Shown here: positions 1 to 6,655 of the stretch, piece after piece
How positions within the stretch are numbered: the stretch's first letter is position 1
Layout: the number at the start of each line of letters is the position of its first letter
Assembly: GCA_002785215.1 (NCBI GenBank)
Contig: PFMK01000108.1
Span: forward strand, 1 to 9,013
Direction: 5' to 3'
DNA from: Candidatus Gottesmanbacteria bacterium CG_4_10_14_0_8_um_filter_37_24
GTDB taxonomy: Bacteria; Patescibacteriota; Microgenomatia; 2-02-FULL-39-11
Length of the DNA stretch: 9,013 nt
Translations under genes and position numbers: made by a program
Notes under the pieces: generated by a model
What the model was told of the DNA's origin: nothing
What the model saw: only the letters and a program-made list of their open reading frames with translations
The model's database searches: none

Positions 1-41
1 ACCTCCTCTCCGGCAGGGAAACATACTTTAAGGGATTAGTG

Positions 42-83
42 GAAAATTGAGAAATCAGAAAGCACCGAAAATTGAGAGATCAG
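42..83 (+). repeat. Pair of 17-bp direct repeats upstream of the pilin promoter
   Basis: GAAAATTGAGAAATCAG at 42-58 recurs at 67-83 with one mismatch (A to G), 25 bp start to start. The core GAAAATTG appears a third time inverted (CAATTTTC, 101-108), ending 5 bp before the -35 box at 113. The spacing and position suit an operator or activator site for the pilin promoter, but no regulator is encoded nearby. They could also be the tail of a longer repeat series starting left of the window. The repeat is plainly seen; its function is inferred. Confidence 0.6.
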
Positions 84-112
84 TTTACACTGAACGGTTA
101 CAATTTTCTCTA

Positions 113-141
113 TTGACAAGTAAAAAAAAACACTCCATAAT
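113..141 (+). promoter_or_regulatory. Sigma70-type promoter of pilin 1, predicted leaderless
   Basis: A perfect -35 box TTGACA (113-118), a 17-bp spacer rich in A, and a -10 box CATAAT (136-141; five of six match TATAAT). Transcription would start about 7 nt after the -10, at 148-149, while the ATG is at 151. The mRNA would therefore have almost no 5' leader, which agrees with the lack of any Shine-Dalgarno sequence. Confidence 0.75.
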
Positions 142-150
142 AATTTACAT

Positions 151-459
151 ATGCCTACAATAAATATACCTCAACCAACGAGTGTCAGGATTACTAATAT
201 AGGTTCATTAATAAGCAGTACCATCGGTCTAGTCTTAATCATTGCCGGTCTGGCTGCTTTTGCATTTCTCATCTGGGGGGGCATAGCCTGGATTACTTCC
301 GGAGGAGATAAATCCCAAGTGGAGGCTGCACAGAAGAGAATACAGGCGGCTATTGTAGGACTGTTTATAGTCTTTGCTGCCTGGGCTTTGATGCTTCTTA
401 TCCAGGGCTTTTTCGGGGTAACAATCCTGGGTAACATCAGCTTACCAACACCGTTTTGA
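151..459 (+). CDS. VirB2/TrbC-like T4SS pilin, copy 1
   Basis: A 102-residue inner-membrane protein of the small pilin family widespread in CPR bacteria (VirB2/TrbC-like). A short N terminus with Pro and Ile precedes two membrane segments (about 23-49 and 66-88). Between them lies the family signature loop, seen as GG-x-AWITSGGDKSQVEAAQKRI at about 43-64, with Gly-Gly-Asp-Lys and a basic/amphipathic stretch. In VirB2-type systems this protein is the major pilus or channel subunit. No cleaved signal peptide is evident. The start is the ATG 9 nt beyond the -10 box; there is no ribosome binding site. The stop is TGA. It is followed 31 nt later by a second pilin-like gene, probably in the same operon. 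The family is confident; whether it builds a pilus, a DNA-uptake machine or a secretion channel is not shown by the sequence. Confidence 0.85.
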   Translation: MPTINIPQPTSVRITNIGSLISSTIGLVLIIAGLAAFAFLIWGGIAWITSGGDKSQVEAAQKRIQAAIVGLFIVFAAWALMLLIQGFFGVTILGNISLPTPF

Positions 460-490
460 TATTTTATATTAATACCTCTTTGTCCCTCTT

Positions 491-829
491 ATGAAAGAAT
501 GGGGAGAATGCGTCAAACATATTCCAATTCCTGCAATTCCTGGGGGATCAACCGTTGATGTTCCTACCCTTAAATGTCTTGAGGTGATTTTTGAAAATAT
601 CCTGACTGCTGCCACGGGCCTGGCTATTCTTGCCCTTTTCGTCATGCTTCTTATCGGAGGATTTAAATACCTTACTTCTGCAGGAAATCAAAAAGCCACA
701 GCTTCAGCTGCACAGACAATGACTTTTGCCATACTGGGTATTGCTCTTTTGGTGCTGGCATACCTTATCTTTTATCTTATCTCCAAATTTACCGGGGTTG
801 ATCTTCTACATTTCACCATCCCTTCATAA
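491..829 (+). CDS. VirB2/TrbC-like T4SS pilin, copy 2 (paired cysteines)
   Basis: A 112-residue paralogue of the preceding pilin. It has two membrane segments (about 38-57 and 76-100) around a short loop GGFKYLTSAGNQKATASAAQ (56-75), the counterpart of the TSGGDK loop in copy 1. Unlike copy 1 it has a longer N terminus with Cys7 and Cys29, which could form a disulfide if that end faces outward; copy 1 has no cysteine. The ATG at 491 is preceded by a pyrimidine-rich stretch (TTTGTCCCTCTT) and no Shine-Dalgarno. It lies 31 nt after the pilin 1 stop, so it is probably co-transcribed and translated by reinitiation or by an AT-rich leader. The stop is TAA, 56 nt before the VirB6-like gene, which has its own promoter. 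Two unlike pilin subunits suggest a major/minor pair or a heteropolymer; that is inference. Confidence 0.83.
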   Translation: MKEWGECVKHIPIPAIPGGSTVDVPTLKCLEVIFENILTAATGLAILALFVMLLIGGFKYLTSAGNQKATASAAQTMTFAILGIALLVLAYLIFYLISKFTGVDLLHFTIPS

Positions 830-843
830 ATCCAGTTTTGACC

Positions 844-872
844 TTGACATAAAGAGTAAAAGAGGAAATAAT
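844..872 (+). promoter_or_regulatory. Sigma70-type promoter of the VirB6-like gene
   Basis: TTGACA (844-849), a 17-bp spacer, then AATAAT (867-872; five of six). The start site would fall at about 878-880, leaving 6-8 nt before the ATG at 886. The only purine-rich run (AGAGG, 861-865) lies inside the promoter, 20 nt from the ATG, and cannot act as a Shine-Dalgarno. The layout copies that of the pilin 1 promoter. Confidence 0.72.
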
Positions 873-885
873 AAAGTAACCGCAT

Positions 886-2406
886 ATGTTTCACCTGTCC
901 AAAAAATTTGTTATTTTACTCCTTAGTTTTTTACTATTATCTGCTTTTTTTATCTCTCCTAAAAAAGCATCTGCGGATGTCAGCGTTTATGACTACTCTC
1001 TGGAAAAAAGAGCAAACCAGGATGCTGAGGATGAAGTACCTGGTTCCACTCCTATCAACTACAGACGGGTAAGCGATTACCAACTTGATGTTTCTTCAGC
1101 GAATTTAACTTGTAAAATTGTCCCGTGTCCAATTAAATGTCAGAAAGATGGTAAAGATACCTACTGCATGGATAACAAGCCTACGGCAATAGGCACCATA
1201 TCCAATCTCATGGCAGACATGTACGCCAATCCGCCTGCCAGTTTTGCTTTATATATGGAAGACGCCCTGGCCAATGCCGGACTGGTCGAAAGAACTTATG
1301 CCCAAGGTATCGGATTTACCGGTCTGACGGCTTTTTTGCCCTTCTGGAAAGTAACAAGAGATGTTGCCTATATTGCTATCATGCTGGTTATGCTGGCAAT
1401 TGGAGTAATGATAATTTTCAGGACTAAAATTGACCCAAAAACCATCATCTCTGTACAGGCGGCTATTCCAAAAATTGTCGTGACTCTTATAGTAGTTACG
1501 CTTTCCTATCCAATTGTCGGACTTCTTATTGATCTTATGTATTTGGTAATTGCTATTGTTATTGCCCAAATTGCCCCTACCATGACAGCAGCAATGGGTC
1601 CAGACATCCCAGATAATACTGCTGAGCTGCAACAAACATATATGACCGGTGGTTTTTTTGACCTTTTTGGTGCTGTTTTCTGGCCAGCAAGAATAATTAT
1701 TCTTACTTTATCTGGCTTTCCTCAATTGTCCCAACTACGATTGCAACCAGATACTGCACAACCTCTAACAGGAATCAGCACTTTCCTTTTTTTCTTCCCG
1801 GGACTTTCAGCCAAATTTATTTCAATTGCGGGAGGATCATTTATCCCTGGATTAGGTTTGGCCGTAGCTCTTCCGTCGCTTATATTACTTCTTATTGTCG
1901 TTTTGGGGTTTTTATTTACCTTTATCAGGCTTTTTATGATACTTTTGAACTCCTATATCCAAATAATCATCAGTCTTATATTAGGCCCGATTATCCTTCT
2001 TGCAGAGGCTTTTCCCGGGAAATCAGCTTTTGGAGGTTGGATCATGAATATTCTGTCAAATTTGGTAGTTTTTCCGGCTACAGTTGTCATCATCATGTTC
2101 TCGGTATTTTTATCGACACAAGGACAACTTGGAGTAGCCGGCTTTAGCCCGCCTTTCATTGCAGGAGCTGGTAATAATTTCCATGCCATTTTAGGACTAG
2201 GTGTTATGCTGATGGCGCCAAACTTGGTTTTGTCGATTAAGAAACTTTTCAGTCCTAAGCCCAGTATTCCCATGACAGCTGGTACACTACTTTCACCCCT
2301 TACCGGTGCATTCCAAACCACCATGAGTGCTGCCAGCCAGTTCTATTATCTTAACCAGATGAAAACTATGCTTCCAGGCCAAAAATCTGCACATCAAGAA
2401 AGATAA
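886..2406 (+). CDS. VirB6/TrbL-like polytopic membrane protein
   Basis: A 506-residue protein of the VirB6/TrbL-like type found beside T4SS pilins in CPR genomes. It starts with a clear Sec signal peptide: Lys6-Lys7, a hydrophobic core at 8-23 and a likely cleavage after ASA (residue 30). A polar exported segment (31-150) contains four cysteines, C76, C81, C85 and C94 (spacing CX4CX3CX8C). Membrane segments follow at roughly 159-178, 196-230 (probably two), 256-280, 326-372 (two), 386-410 and 432-450. The motif IDPKTIISVQAAIPKIVVTL (182-201) just after the first segment is the part I recognise as typical of this family. The C-terminal 55 residues are polar and probably cytoplasmic. VirB6 proteins form the inner-membrane channel platform of type IV secretion systems, so this is the likely platform for the two pilins upstream. 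It has its own promoter and a near-leaderless start. The 3' end lies 19 bp from the convergent giant gene. Family assignment is good; cargo is unknown. Confidence 0.75.
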   Translation: MFHLSKKFVILLLSFLLLSAFFISPKKASADVSVYDYSLEKRANQDAEDEVPGSTPINYRRVSDYQLDVSSANLTCKIVPCPIKCQKDGKDTYCMDNKPTAIGTISNLMADMYANPPASFALYMEDALANAGLVERTYAQGIGFTGLTAFLPFWKVTRDVAYIAIMLVMLAIGVMIIFRTKIDPKTIISVQAAIPKIVVTLIVVTLSYPIVGLLIDLMYLVIAIVIAQIAPTMTAAMGPDIPDNTAELQQTYMTGGFFDLFGAVFWPARIIILTLSGFPQLSQLRLQPDTAQPLTGISTFLFFFPGLSAKFISIAGGSFIPGLGLAVALPSLILLLIVVLGFLFTFIRLFMILLNSYIQIIISLILGPIILLAEAFPGKSAFGGWIMNILSNLVVFPATVVIIMFSVFLSTQGQLGVAGFSPPFIAGAGNNFHAILGLGVMLMAPNLVLSIKKLFSPKPSIPMTAGTLLSPLTGAFQTTMSAASQFYYLNQMKTMLPGQKSAHQER

Positions 2407-2425
2407 GTAAAATCAAAATATGTTC

Positions 2426-5400
2426 TTAGTGATGTCCTCCCCCGCCTCCCTCTTCCTCGTCTTTTGCGCTTAACGCCCTCCAGATGGTAATGGCCATAGC
2501 CAGAAGCACTCCCAAGGTAACAATCTCCAACCAGACATCCTCATTTTTAGCGTGACACAGATCCCTTAATTTATGGATATCTGCATTATCAGGAATTTTA
2601 TAATGATAAAAATGCCCGTGAGGCGGAATCACATCTGCATGCTCCAAAGCATCCCAGAACTCCCTTCTTCCATTGGCCAACCACCCAGCCACATTTCTTC
2701 TACTTTCCCAAACATCACGTTGTGCTGAAGAACCTAATCTTTTAGGATCCCAGGCGTAAAACCTGTCTGTCAAGTAAGCAAAATTTCCAGCCACCGACCA
2801 TCCTATCTCAACCATGTCGTCTGAATATGCGACCACAACCTTTTTAAGAAGCTTGGCAAGTTCATGTTTGTCGGGATTTTGCACCAAACCGTCTCTCATA
2901 TATTCGACGGCAGCGGCTCCTCCGTTCCAGTGTGCGGCAATATCCCCTCCGCGTCTAAGCCAGTTTCTGGAACCAAGATTCAGCATATCCATCCTGTTGA
3001 ATGACATATCATCAGTTCCCAATATCCATTCCGGTTTGGATTCCACGGCTTTCCTCAAAAGAAATGGCAAAATCACTTCCCTGCCGTCATTTAACTTTAA
3101 TTTATCTACCCCTTTTGCATGTTCTTTTTGCAAAGCCTCCATCTGACCATCTTTGGCAAAAAGATGATGTATCTTTTCATAATCCCACTCGTAATCTTCG
3201 CCGTTATCCGTAAGACCCATTCCGAACTCTTCATACAGATGTTCTGCTTGTTCCAAGTTGTCAGTTCCCAAAATTACCTGCCTCACCCTTCTCCAATATC
3301 TCAACGCGTTATCCCTTCTTTCCCCGTCTCTGATCACTTGATGAAAATCTGCCTCAGTCAGATCCCTGGCATCCTGAATGGCTCTTTCCCTGACTGCCGC
3401 CAGATCAGTTTCGAGCTGAAGCACCTGCGCCATGTATCTTTTCTCCCTTTCGGTAGGCGTCCTGTCAAGAGCTGTTTTACCATAAAGTTCCCCATATTTC
3501 ATATCCTCAGGTGGGATTTCCAGAATTTCCTGTACCAGAAGATTATGAAGATTCAATTGTTTTTTCTTATCTTCATATCCTACCAAAGGTACGTCAATTT
3601 TGAGATTGTGGGCAACTACCAATGGATTTCTCATGGCCATTTCTACCCAAACCCTGGCTTTAAAGGCTTTTTCATAAGCCCCTACCAGATGATGGGTCTG
3701 CTCGGCTATGGGCGTATGTTCTGTCCCTTTTGCCGGGTGTTTGCCGTTTAGCCTGTCCCATTCTTTATCTATAACCGCCTGGAACTTATGCCTGCCGTAT
3801 TCCTGCCAAAGCTTCTCAAAGCCTCCTCCGCTTACGGCAAATTTGACACCTTCCGCCTGATTTCTTCTTATCAGCTCTTTTCTGTATTCCTCACGATATT
3901 TATTTATCACTAAAAACCGTTTAGCTGATTCTTCTGCGTAACGGCCGGCTAAAACGAGCTGTGTTGGACCTCCTAAAAACTCTCTTTTCTTATCCGGCCA
4001 GATACTGGTCATATCAAATTGACGCCAGGTAGTATCTTTCCCTATAGCTGATGATATTCCTGAAAAATTCAGAAGATCGATAAATCTTTTGGCGTCTTTC
4101 CCGTAGACATCCTCGAAAGTACCATCCTGATAAGCCATAAACGCTTTGATCGCCTCTTTTGAATCCGATATCTTTCTTTCACTAGGTACAAGTTGGTTGA
4201 AAAGGTAAAAAAATTTATCGCCACCTATCTTCCATTTATAGACATAGGTACTAAAATAATTTAAAGCTCTGGCCACTCCCTCATAGGCCATACTGTGAAA
4301 GCCTTCCAAAGCGCGTTCCGGCTGTTCGGATCCGGGCACCCTGCTGTTGGCAAAAATTTCCAGATAGCGCGCGTTCACCAGTCCCATACCTTTGGCAAGC
4401 GTCATATACATATTTAACTCGTCTTCGCTGACATCGGTCAAGGAAAGGGGGCTTTCGCTCAACTTTACCGTATGACCGTCTTCATCTACCACATGAAACT
4501 GGGTTCGCTCATCCCTTTCAAAATCTTTGATCACCCCGGCATTAATCCAACCTCTAAGCATGGCCAGAGACTGCTGATCCCAATAAGCTCCGGTATTGGG
4601 AGCGCTATACTCTATAAGCCCGGGAGGGATATAGCCGTCGTTTGAATCCATGATGCTCCGCAAGGTAGTTTCATAAGCCCTGAAAGCGGCATTTACGGCC
4701 GGAAACATCATGGCATGGGTAATATATTCATTCTGAAACATCCCGAGAGCCTTGTTAAAATTTTCTATACTTGAAGCAGGCTGGGAAGCCCAAAAGTCAA
4801 TATCCCTTGATTGTCTGATGGCATTTGAAAGATTGTTATAATAATCGCTCCACGCCTGTCCCAAGGGCTCACCTGTTTTCTCCACATAATGTTTGTCCAG
4901 CCCTATTCTTAATATATCGGTAAAGGTGGTAAAATCCGCCCTCTCATAAAGCCCGAAATTATCACCCGAGGAATTCCTCTTGTCAGATAAAACAGCTGAA
5001 TGGATAGCTATAAATACTTTATCCCTGAACTTTCTGCTTTTTTCATCAAGTCCCAGGAAACGTTTCCGTATCTCGGGATTATGGTCAAAAAGCTGTCCCA
5101 TCCTTCCTTTATTTAACACCATTTGCTGGATAAATTCTTTCTCATCTACAATTCCCTCTTTTACAGTAGGTCTTTCTTGCCGTAAACGCGCTTCAAGACT
5201 TCTGGCCAGCTCATTTAATTTGTCTTCTGTGCTTCCTCTTATTGCCTGAACCGCCTGGTCGTAGGCCTGACTGCCCGGTATCTCTTTGGGGTGGATTTTA
5301 GCAGCATCCTCCTGTATTCTTCTTCTATATCTTTCCAAGTCTTCAATCGACATAGTGCTTCCGGGTGTAGCGCCTTTAAGTTCAACCTCTCCCCATATCT

Positions 5401-6322
5401 CATCAAGCGGAGCCAGCAGTTCCTTAGCTACCATACTGCTGTCCGGCGTTTTCATCACTCTCTCAATGCTTCTTGCCGCTTCCTCATCCCTGCCTTTAGG
5501 AGAAGCAACCAACCGGTCAATCGCCTGTCTCCATTTCTCCTGTGTTTGCGCCTCATCCAAACGATTACCGTCATAGACAGGCGTGGATAAATCTTTCCTG
5601 TCCTCACTATCCATAACAATTCCCGAATCGTCCGCCAGTAAGTCCGCCATGGTGGAGGTAGTCTGATATCCCCTTTTCCTGTTTAACTTTTGATTAACCA
5701 CATATTCTTCCCAGGCTAAATCCTGAGCCCTGGCACTTATCAAAGCCAAAAGTTCACGTACTTCCGGAAGCTTGCCAGCTTTGTCTGCTTCATATAACAA
5801 TTTCTGTCCCTCTTTGATAAGAGCTCTGGCATTGCCATGAAGTTCAACGCCCCTGCTTACTAGATTATTTACAACTTCCGCAGCCACAGGACTGGTACTT
5901 ATAAGATCCCGTAAAGCTGTTTGGATATTGGCATCCTGCCTGATTTTTTCAACAAGATAAAATGAACCTTCCGGTTCACTTTGACCATTCCCTAAAAGCC
6001 CTCTTACTTTACCCCATACCTCGTTGGCTCTTTGTTCTCTGGCAAGCCCGGCCTGAACTTCTTCTACATCCGCGCTTTTTGTCCTATGATAAACACGTTC
6101 TTCATCTGCCTCATCCCGTCTTTCTTTTTCCTCTGCTCTTTTTTCCCTGGACTCGTGTTTATGTCTTTTTTCCTGCTCTTCTTCCTCCTTCTTTGCCCTT
6201 CTTTTCATCTCCGCTTCAGCACGTGCTTTCTGGCTGAAAATCTGTTTAACAAGTTCTTTCAATTTCACCATTAAATTTTCCCTGTCTCCCATGCCTGCAG
6301 AACCGTGTTCAGGATTTGTCAT
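2426..6322 (-). CDS. Giant tail-anchored protein, unknown family
   Basis: A 1298-residue protein I cannot assign to a known family. The N terminus (about 31-80) is an extremely charged Lys/Arg/Glu helix, probably a coiled coil. Residues 100-1250 look soluble and largely helical, rich in Trp, Tyr, Arg and Glu, without a nucleotide-binding P-loop or obvious catalytic motif. A single membrane segment lies at the C-terminal end (about 1265-1284, between W1264 and R1282), followed by an acidic patch (DEEE) and the tail GGGGGHH. This is a tail-anchored layout: bulk on one side, probably cytoplasmic, with about 14 residues across the membrane. Across 1298 residues I find one cysteine (C1256), just before the membrane segment. 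The start is the ATG at 6322, supported by a promoter whose predicted start site falls on or within 2 nt of it. The gene converges on the VirB6-like gene and shares its promoter/start style, so a role as scaffold, assembly or effector partner of the pilin/VirB6 apparatus is plausible but unproven. Confidence 0.85.
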   Translation of the reverse strand: MTNPEHGSAGMGDRENLMVKLKELVKQIFSQKARAEAEMKRRAKKEEEEQEKRHKHESREKRAEEKERRDEADEERVYHRTKSADVEEVQAGLAREQRANEVWGKVRGLLGNGQSEPEGSFYLVEKIRQDANIQTALRDLISTSPVAAEVVNNLVSRGVELHGNARALIKEGQKLLYEADKAGKLPEVRELLALISARAQDLAWEEYVVNQKLNRKRGYQTTSTMADLLADDSGIVMDSEDRKDLSTPVYDGNRLDEAQTQEKWRQAIDRLVASPKGRDEEAARSIERVMKTPDSSMVAKELLAPLDEIWGEVELKGATPGSTMSIEDLERYRRRIQEDAAKIHPKEIPGSQAYDQAVQAIRGSTEDKLNELARSLEARLRQERPTVKEGIVDEKEFIQQMVLNKGRMGQLFDHNPEIRKRFLGLDEKSRKFRDKVFIAIHSAVLSDKRNSSGDNFGLYERADFTTFTDILRIGLDKHYVEKTGEPLGQAWSDYYNNLSNAIRQSRDIDFWASQPASSIENFNKALGMFQNEYITHAMMFPAVNAAFRAYETTLRSIMDSNDGYIPPGLIEYSAPNTGAYWDQQSLAMLRGWINAGVIKDFERDERTQFHVVDEDGHTVKLSESPLSLTDVSEDELNMYMTLAKGMGLVNARYLEIFANSRVPGSEQPERALEGFHSMAYEGVARALNYFSTYVYKWKIGGDKFFYLFNQLVPSERKISDSKEAIKAFMAYQDGTFEDVYGKDAKRFIDLLNFSGISSAIGKDTTWRQFDMTSIWPDKKREFLGGPTQLVLAGRYAEESAKRFLVINKYREEYRKELIRRNQAEGVKFAVSGGGFEKLWQEYGRHKFQAVIDKEWDRLNGKHPAKGTEHTPIAEQTHHLVGAYEKAFKARVWVEMAMRNPLVVAHNLKIDVPLVGYEDKKKQLNLHNLLVQEILEIPPEDMKYGELYGKTALDRTPTEREKRYMAQVLQLETDLAAVRERAIQDARDLTEADFHQVIRDGERRDNALRYWRRVRQVILGTDNLEQAEHLYEEFGMGLTDNGEDYEWDYEKIHHLFAKDGQMEALQKEHAKGVDKLKLNDGREVILPFLLRKAVESKPEWILGTDDMSFNRMDMLNLGSRNWLRRGGDIAAHWNGGAAAVEYMRDGLVQNPDKHELAKLLKKVVVAYSDDMVEIGWSVAGNFAYLTDRFYAWDPKRLGSSAQRDVWESRRNVAGWLANGRREFWDALEHADVIPPHGHFYHYKIPDNADIHKLRDLCHAKNEDVWLEIVTLGVLLAMAITIWRALSAKDEEEGGGGGHH

Positions 6323-6330
6323 ATGTTTTC

Positions 6331-6359
6331 ATGATAAAAGGGAAAACCTGATGCGTCAA
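6331..6359 (-). promoter_or_regulatory. Sigma70-type promoter of the giant gene, predicted leaderless
   Basis: On the minus strand: TTGACG (6359-6354, five of six), a 17-bp spacer, TATCAT (6336-6331, five of six). Only 8 nt separate the -10 from the ATG at 6322, so the transcript should begin at or within 2 nt of the start codon. There is no Shine-Dalgarno; the start context is ACATATG, as for pilin 1. Confidence 0.72.
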
Positions 6360-6365
6360 GGGAAG

Positions 6366-6428
6366 GTAACAAATATTCACCAGTTACGCCTTAGATACTC
6401 ACGTAACTTAGGCTTGTAACTGAGTTAC
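6366..6428. repeat. Cluster of AGTTAC/GTAACT hexamers behind the giant-gene promoter
   Basis: The hexamer AGTTAC or its complement GTAACT occurs at 6382-6387, 6403-6408, 6416-6421 and 6423-6428, plus a five-base copy GTAAC at 6366-6370. The copies form inverted pairs. AGTTACG (6382-6388) with CGTAACT (6402-6408) gives 7-bp arms around a 13-nt loop, and 6416-6421 with 6423-6428 gives 6-bp arms around one base. The nearest copy lies 6 bp upstream of the -35 box of the giant gene. An operator array is the likeliest reading; alternative RNA hairpins are possible. Confidence 0.55.
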
Positions 6429-6461
6429 TCAGTATATATACTGATCCCGATTAAATCGGGA
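6416..6461. repeat. Three abutting perfect palindromes with an overlapping alternative
   Basis: Three perfect inverted repeats follow without a gap: GTAACTGAGTTAC (6416-6428, 6-bp arms), TCAGTATATATACTGA (6429-6444, 8-bp arms) and TCCCGATTAAATCGGGA (6445-6461, 8-bp arms around one A). A fourth, ACTGAGTTACTCAGT (6419-6433, 7-bp arms), straddles the first two, so ACTGA/TCAGT/ACTGA segments can pair in mutually exclusive ways. No T-run follows on either strand, so a simple intrinsic terminator is unlikely. It lies in the 328-bp gap between the two minus-strand genes, about 57 bp upstream of the giant-gene -35 box. Confidence 0.7.
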
Positions 6462-6650
6462 CCAGCATAAACCCCCTCTAATCAGCTTTTTCGCAATGAA
6501 TTGCTGGGCTTCGACATAAGCTTAAGCCGAATGTCCAAACCTGAGTAAGATGGGTATATCTAAGAATCTGGAATTCAAGAAAAAATCAAAATCGCAAAAA
6601 AGCGAACATTACATGATGCATGGAACTGAAATTGGTAATAAAAAAGGATT
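6462..6650. other. Rest of the 6323-6650 intergenic region
   Basis: The 328-bp gap between the hexokinase-like gene and the giant gene holds no supportable gene or tRNA. Beside the promoter and palindromes to its left, this part has CCAGCA (6462-6467) pairing with TGCTGG (6502-6507), a nested GCAAT-GA-ATTGC (6493-6504), and GGCTT (6507-6511) matching AAGCC (6524-6528), interleaved with GACAT (6513-6517) matching ATGTC (6531-6535). Interleaved pairs could form a pseudoknot in RNA, but stems are only 5 bp. From 6540 to 6650 it is A-rich on the plus strand, with the terminator-like signals listed separately. Confidence 0.4.
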
Positions 6651-6655
6651 TCAGT
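6577..6655 (-). terminator. Possible terminator after the hexokinase-like gene
   Basis: Two hairpins follow on the minus strand. The first has 8-bp arms ACTGAAAT (6655-6648) and ATTTCAGT (6632-6625), spans the TGA stop, and has a 15-nt loop with six T. The second, TCGC-T6-GCGA (6605-6592), is short but is followed directly by TTTTGATTTTTTCTT (6591-6577), a U-rich tract. Neither is a strong GC-rich terminator; the second plus its U-tract is the better candidate. Confidence 0.35.

Noticed and set aside
3..50. Possible C-terminal tail of a plus-strand gene at the left edge (open frame ending in TGA at 48-50)
   Set aside because: Only 15 codons, ends within the first 17-bp repeat, and no family is recognisable; too short to support.
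726..926. 66-codon plus-strand frame overlapping pilin 2 and the VirB6-like start
   Set aside because: Out of frame with two well-supported genes and runs through the promoter at 844-872.
1249..1635. 128-codon minus-strand open frame inside the VirB6-like gene
   Set aside because: Shadow of the membrane-protein frame; composition rich in Asn, His and Ser with no recognisable domain.
3119..3751. 210-codon plus-strand open frame inside the giant gene
   Set aside because: Fully antisense to a longer convincing coding frame, odd hydrophobic/Phe-rich composition typical of a reversed frame, no start signal.
6445..6461. GC-rich hairpin as a classical intrinsic terminator
   Set aside because: The hairpin is real, but no T-run follows it on either strand.
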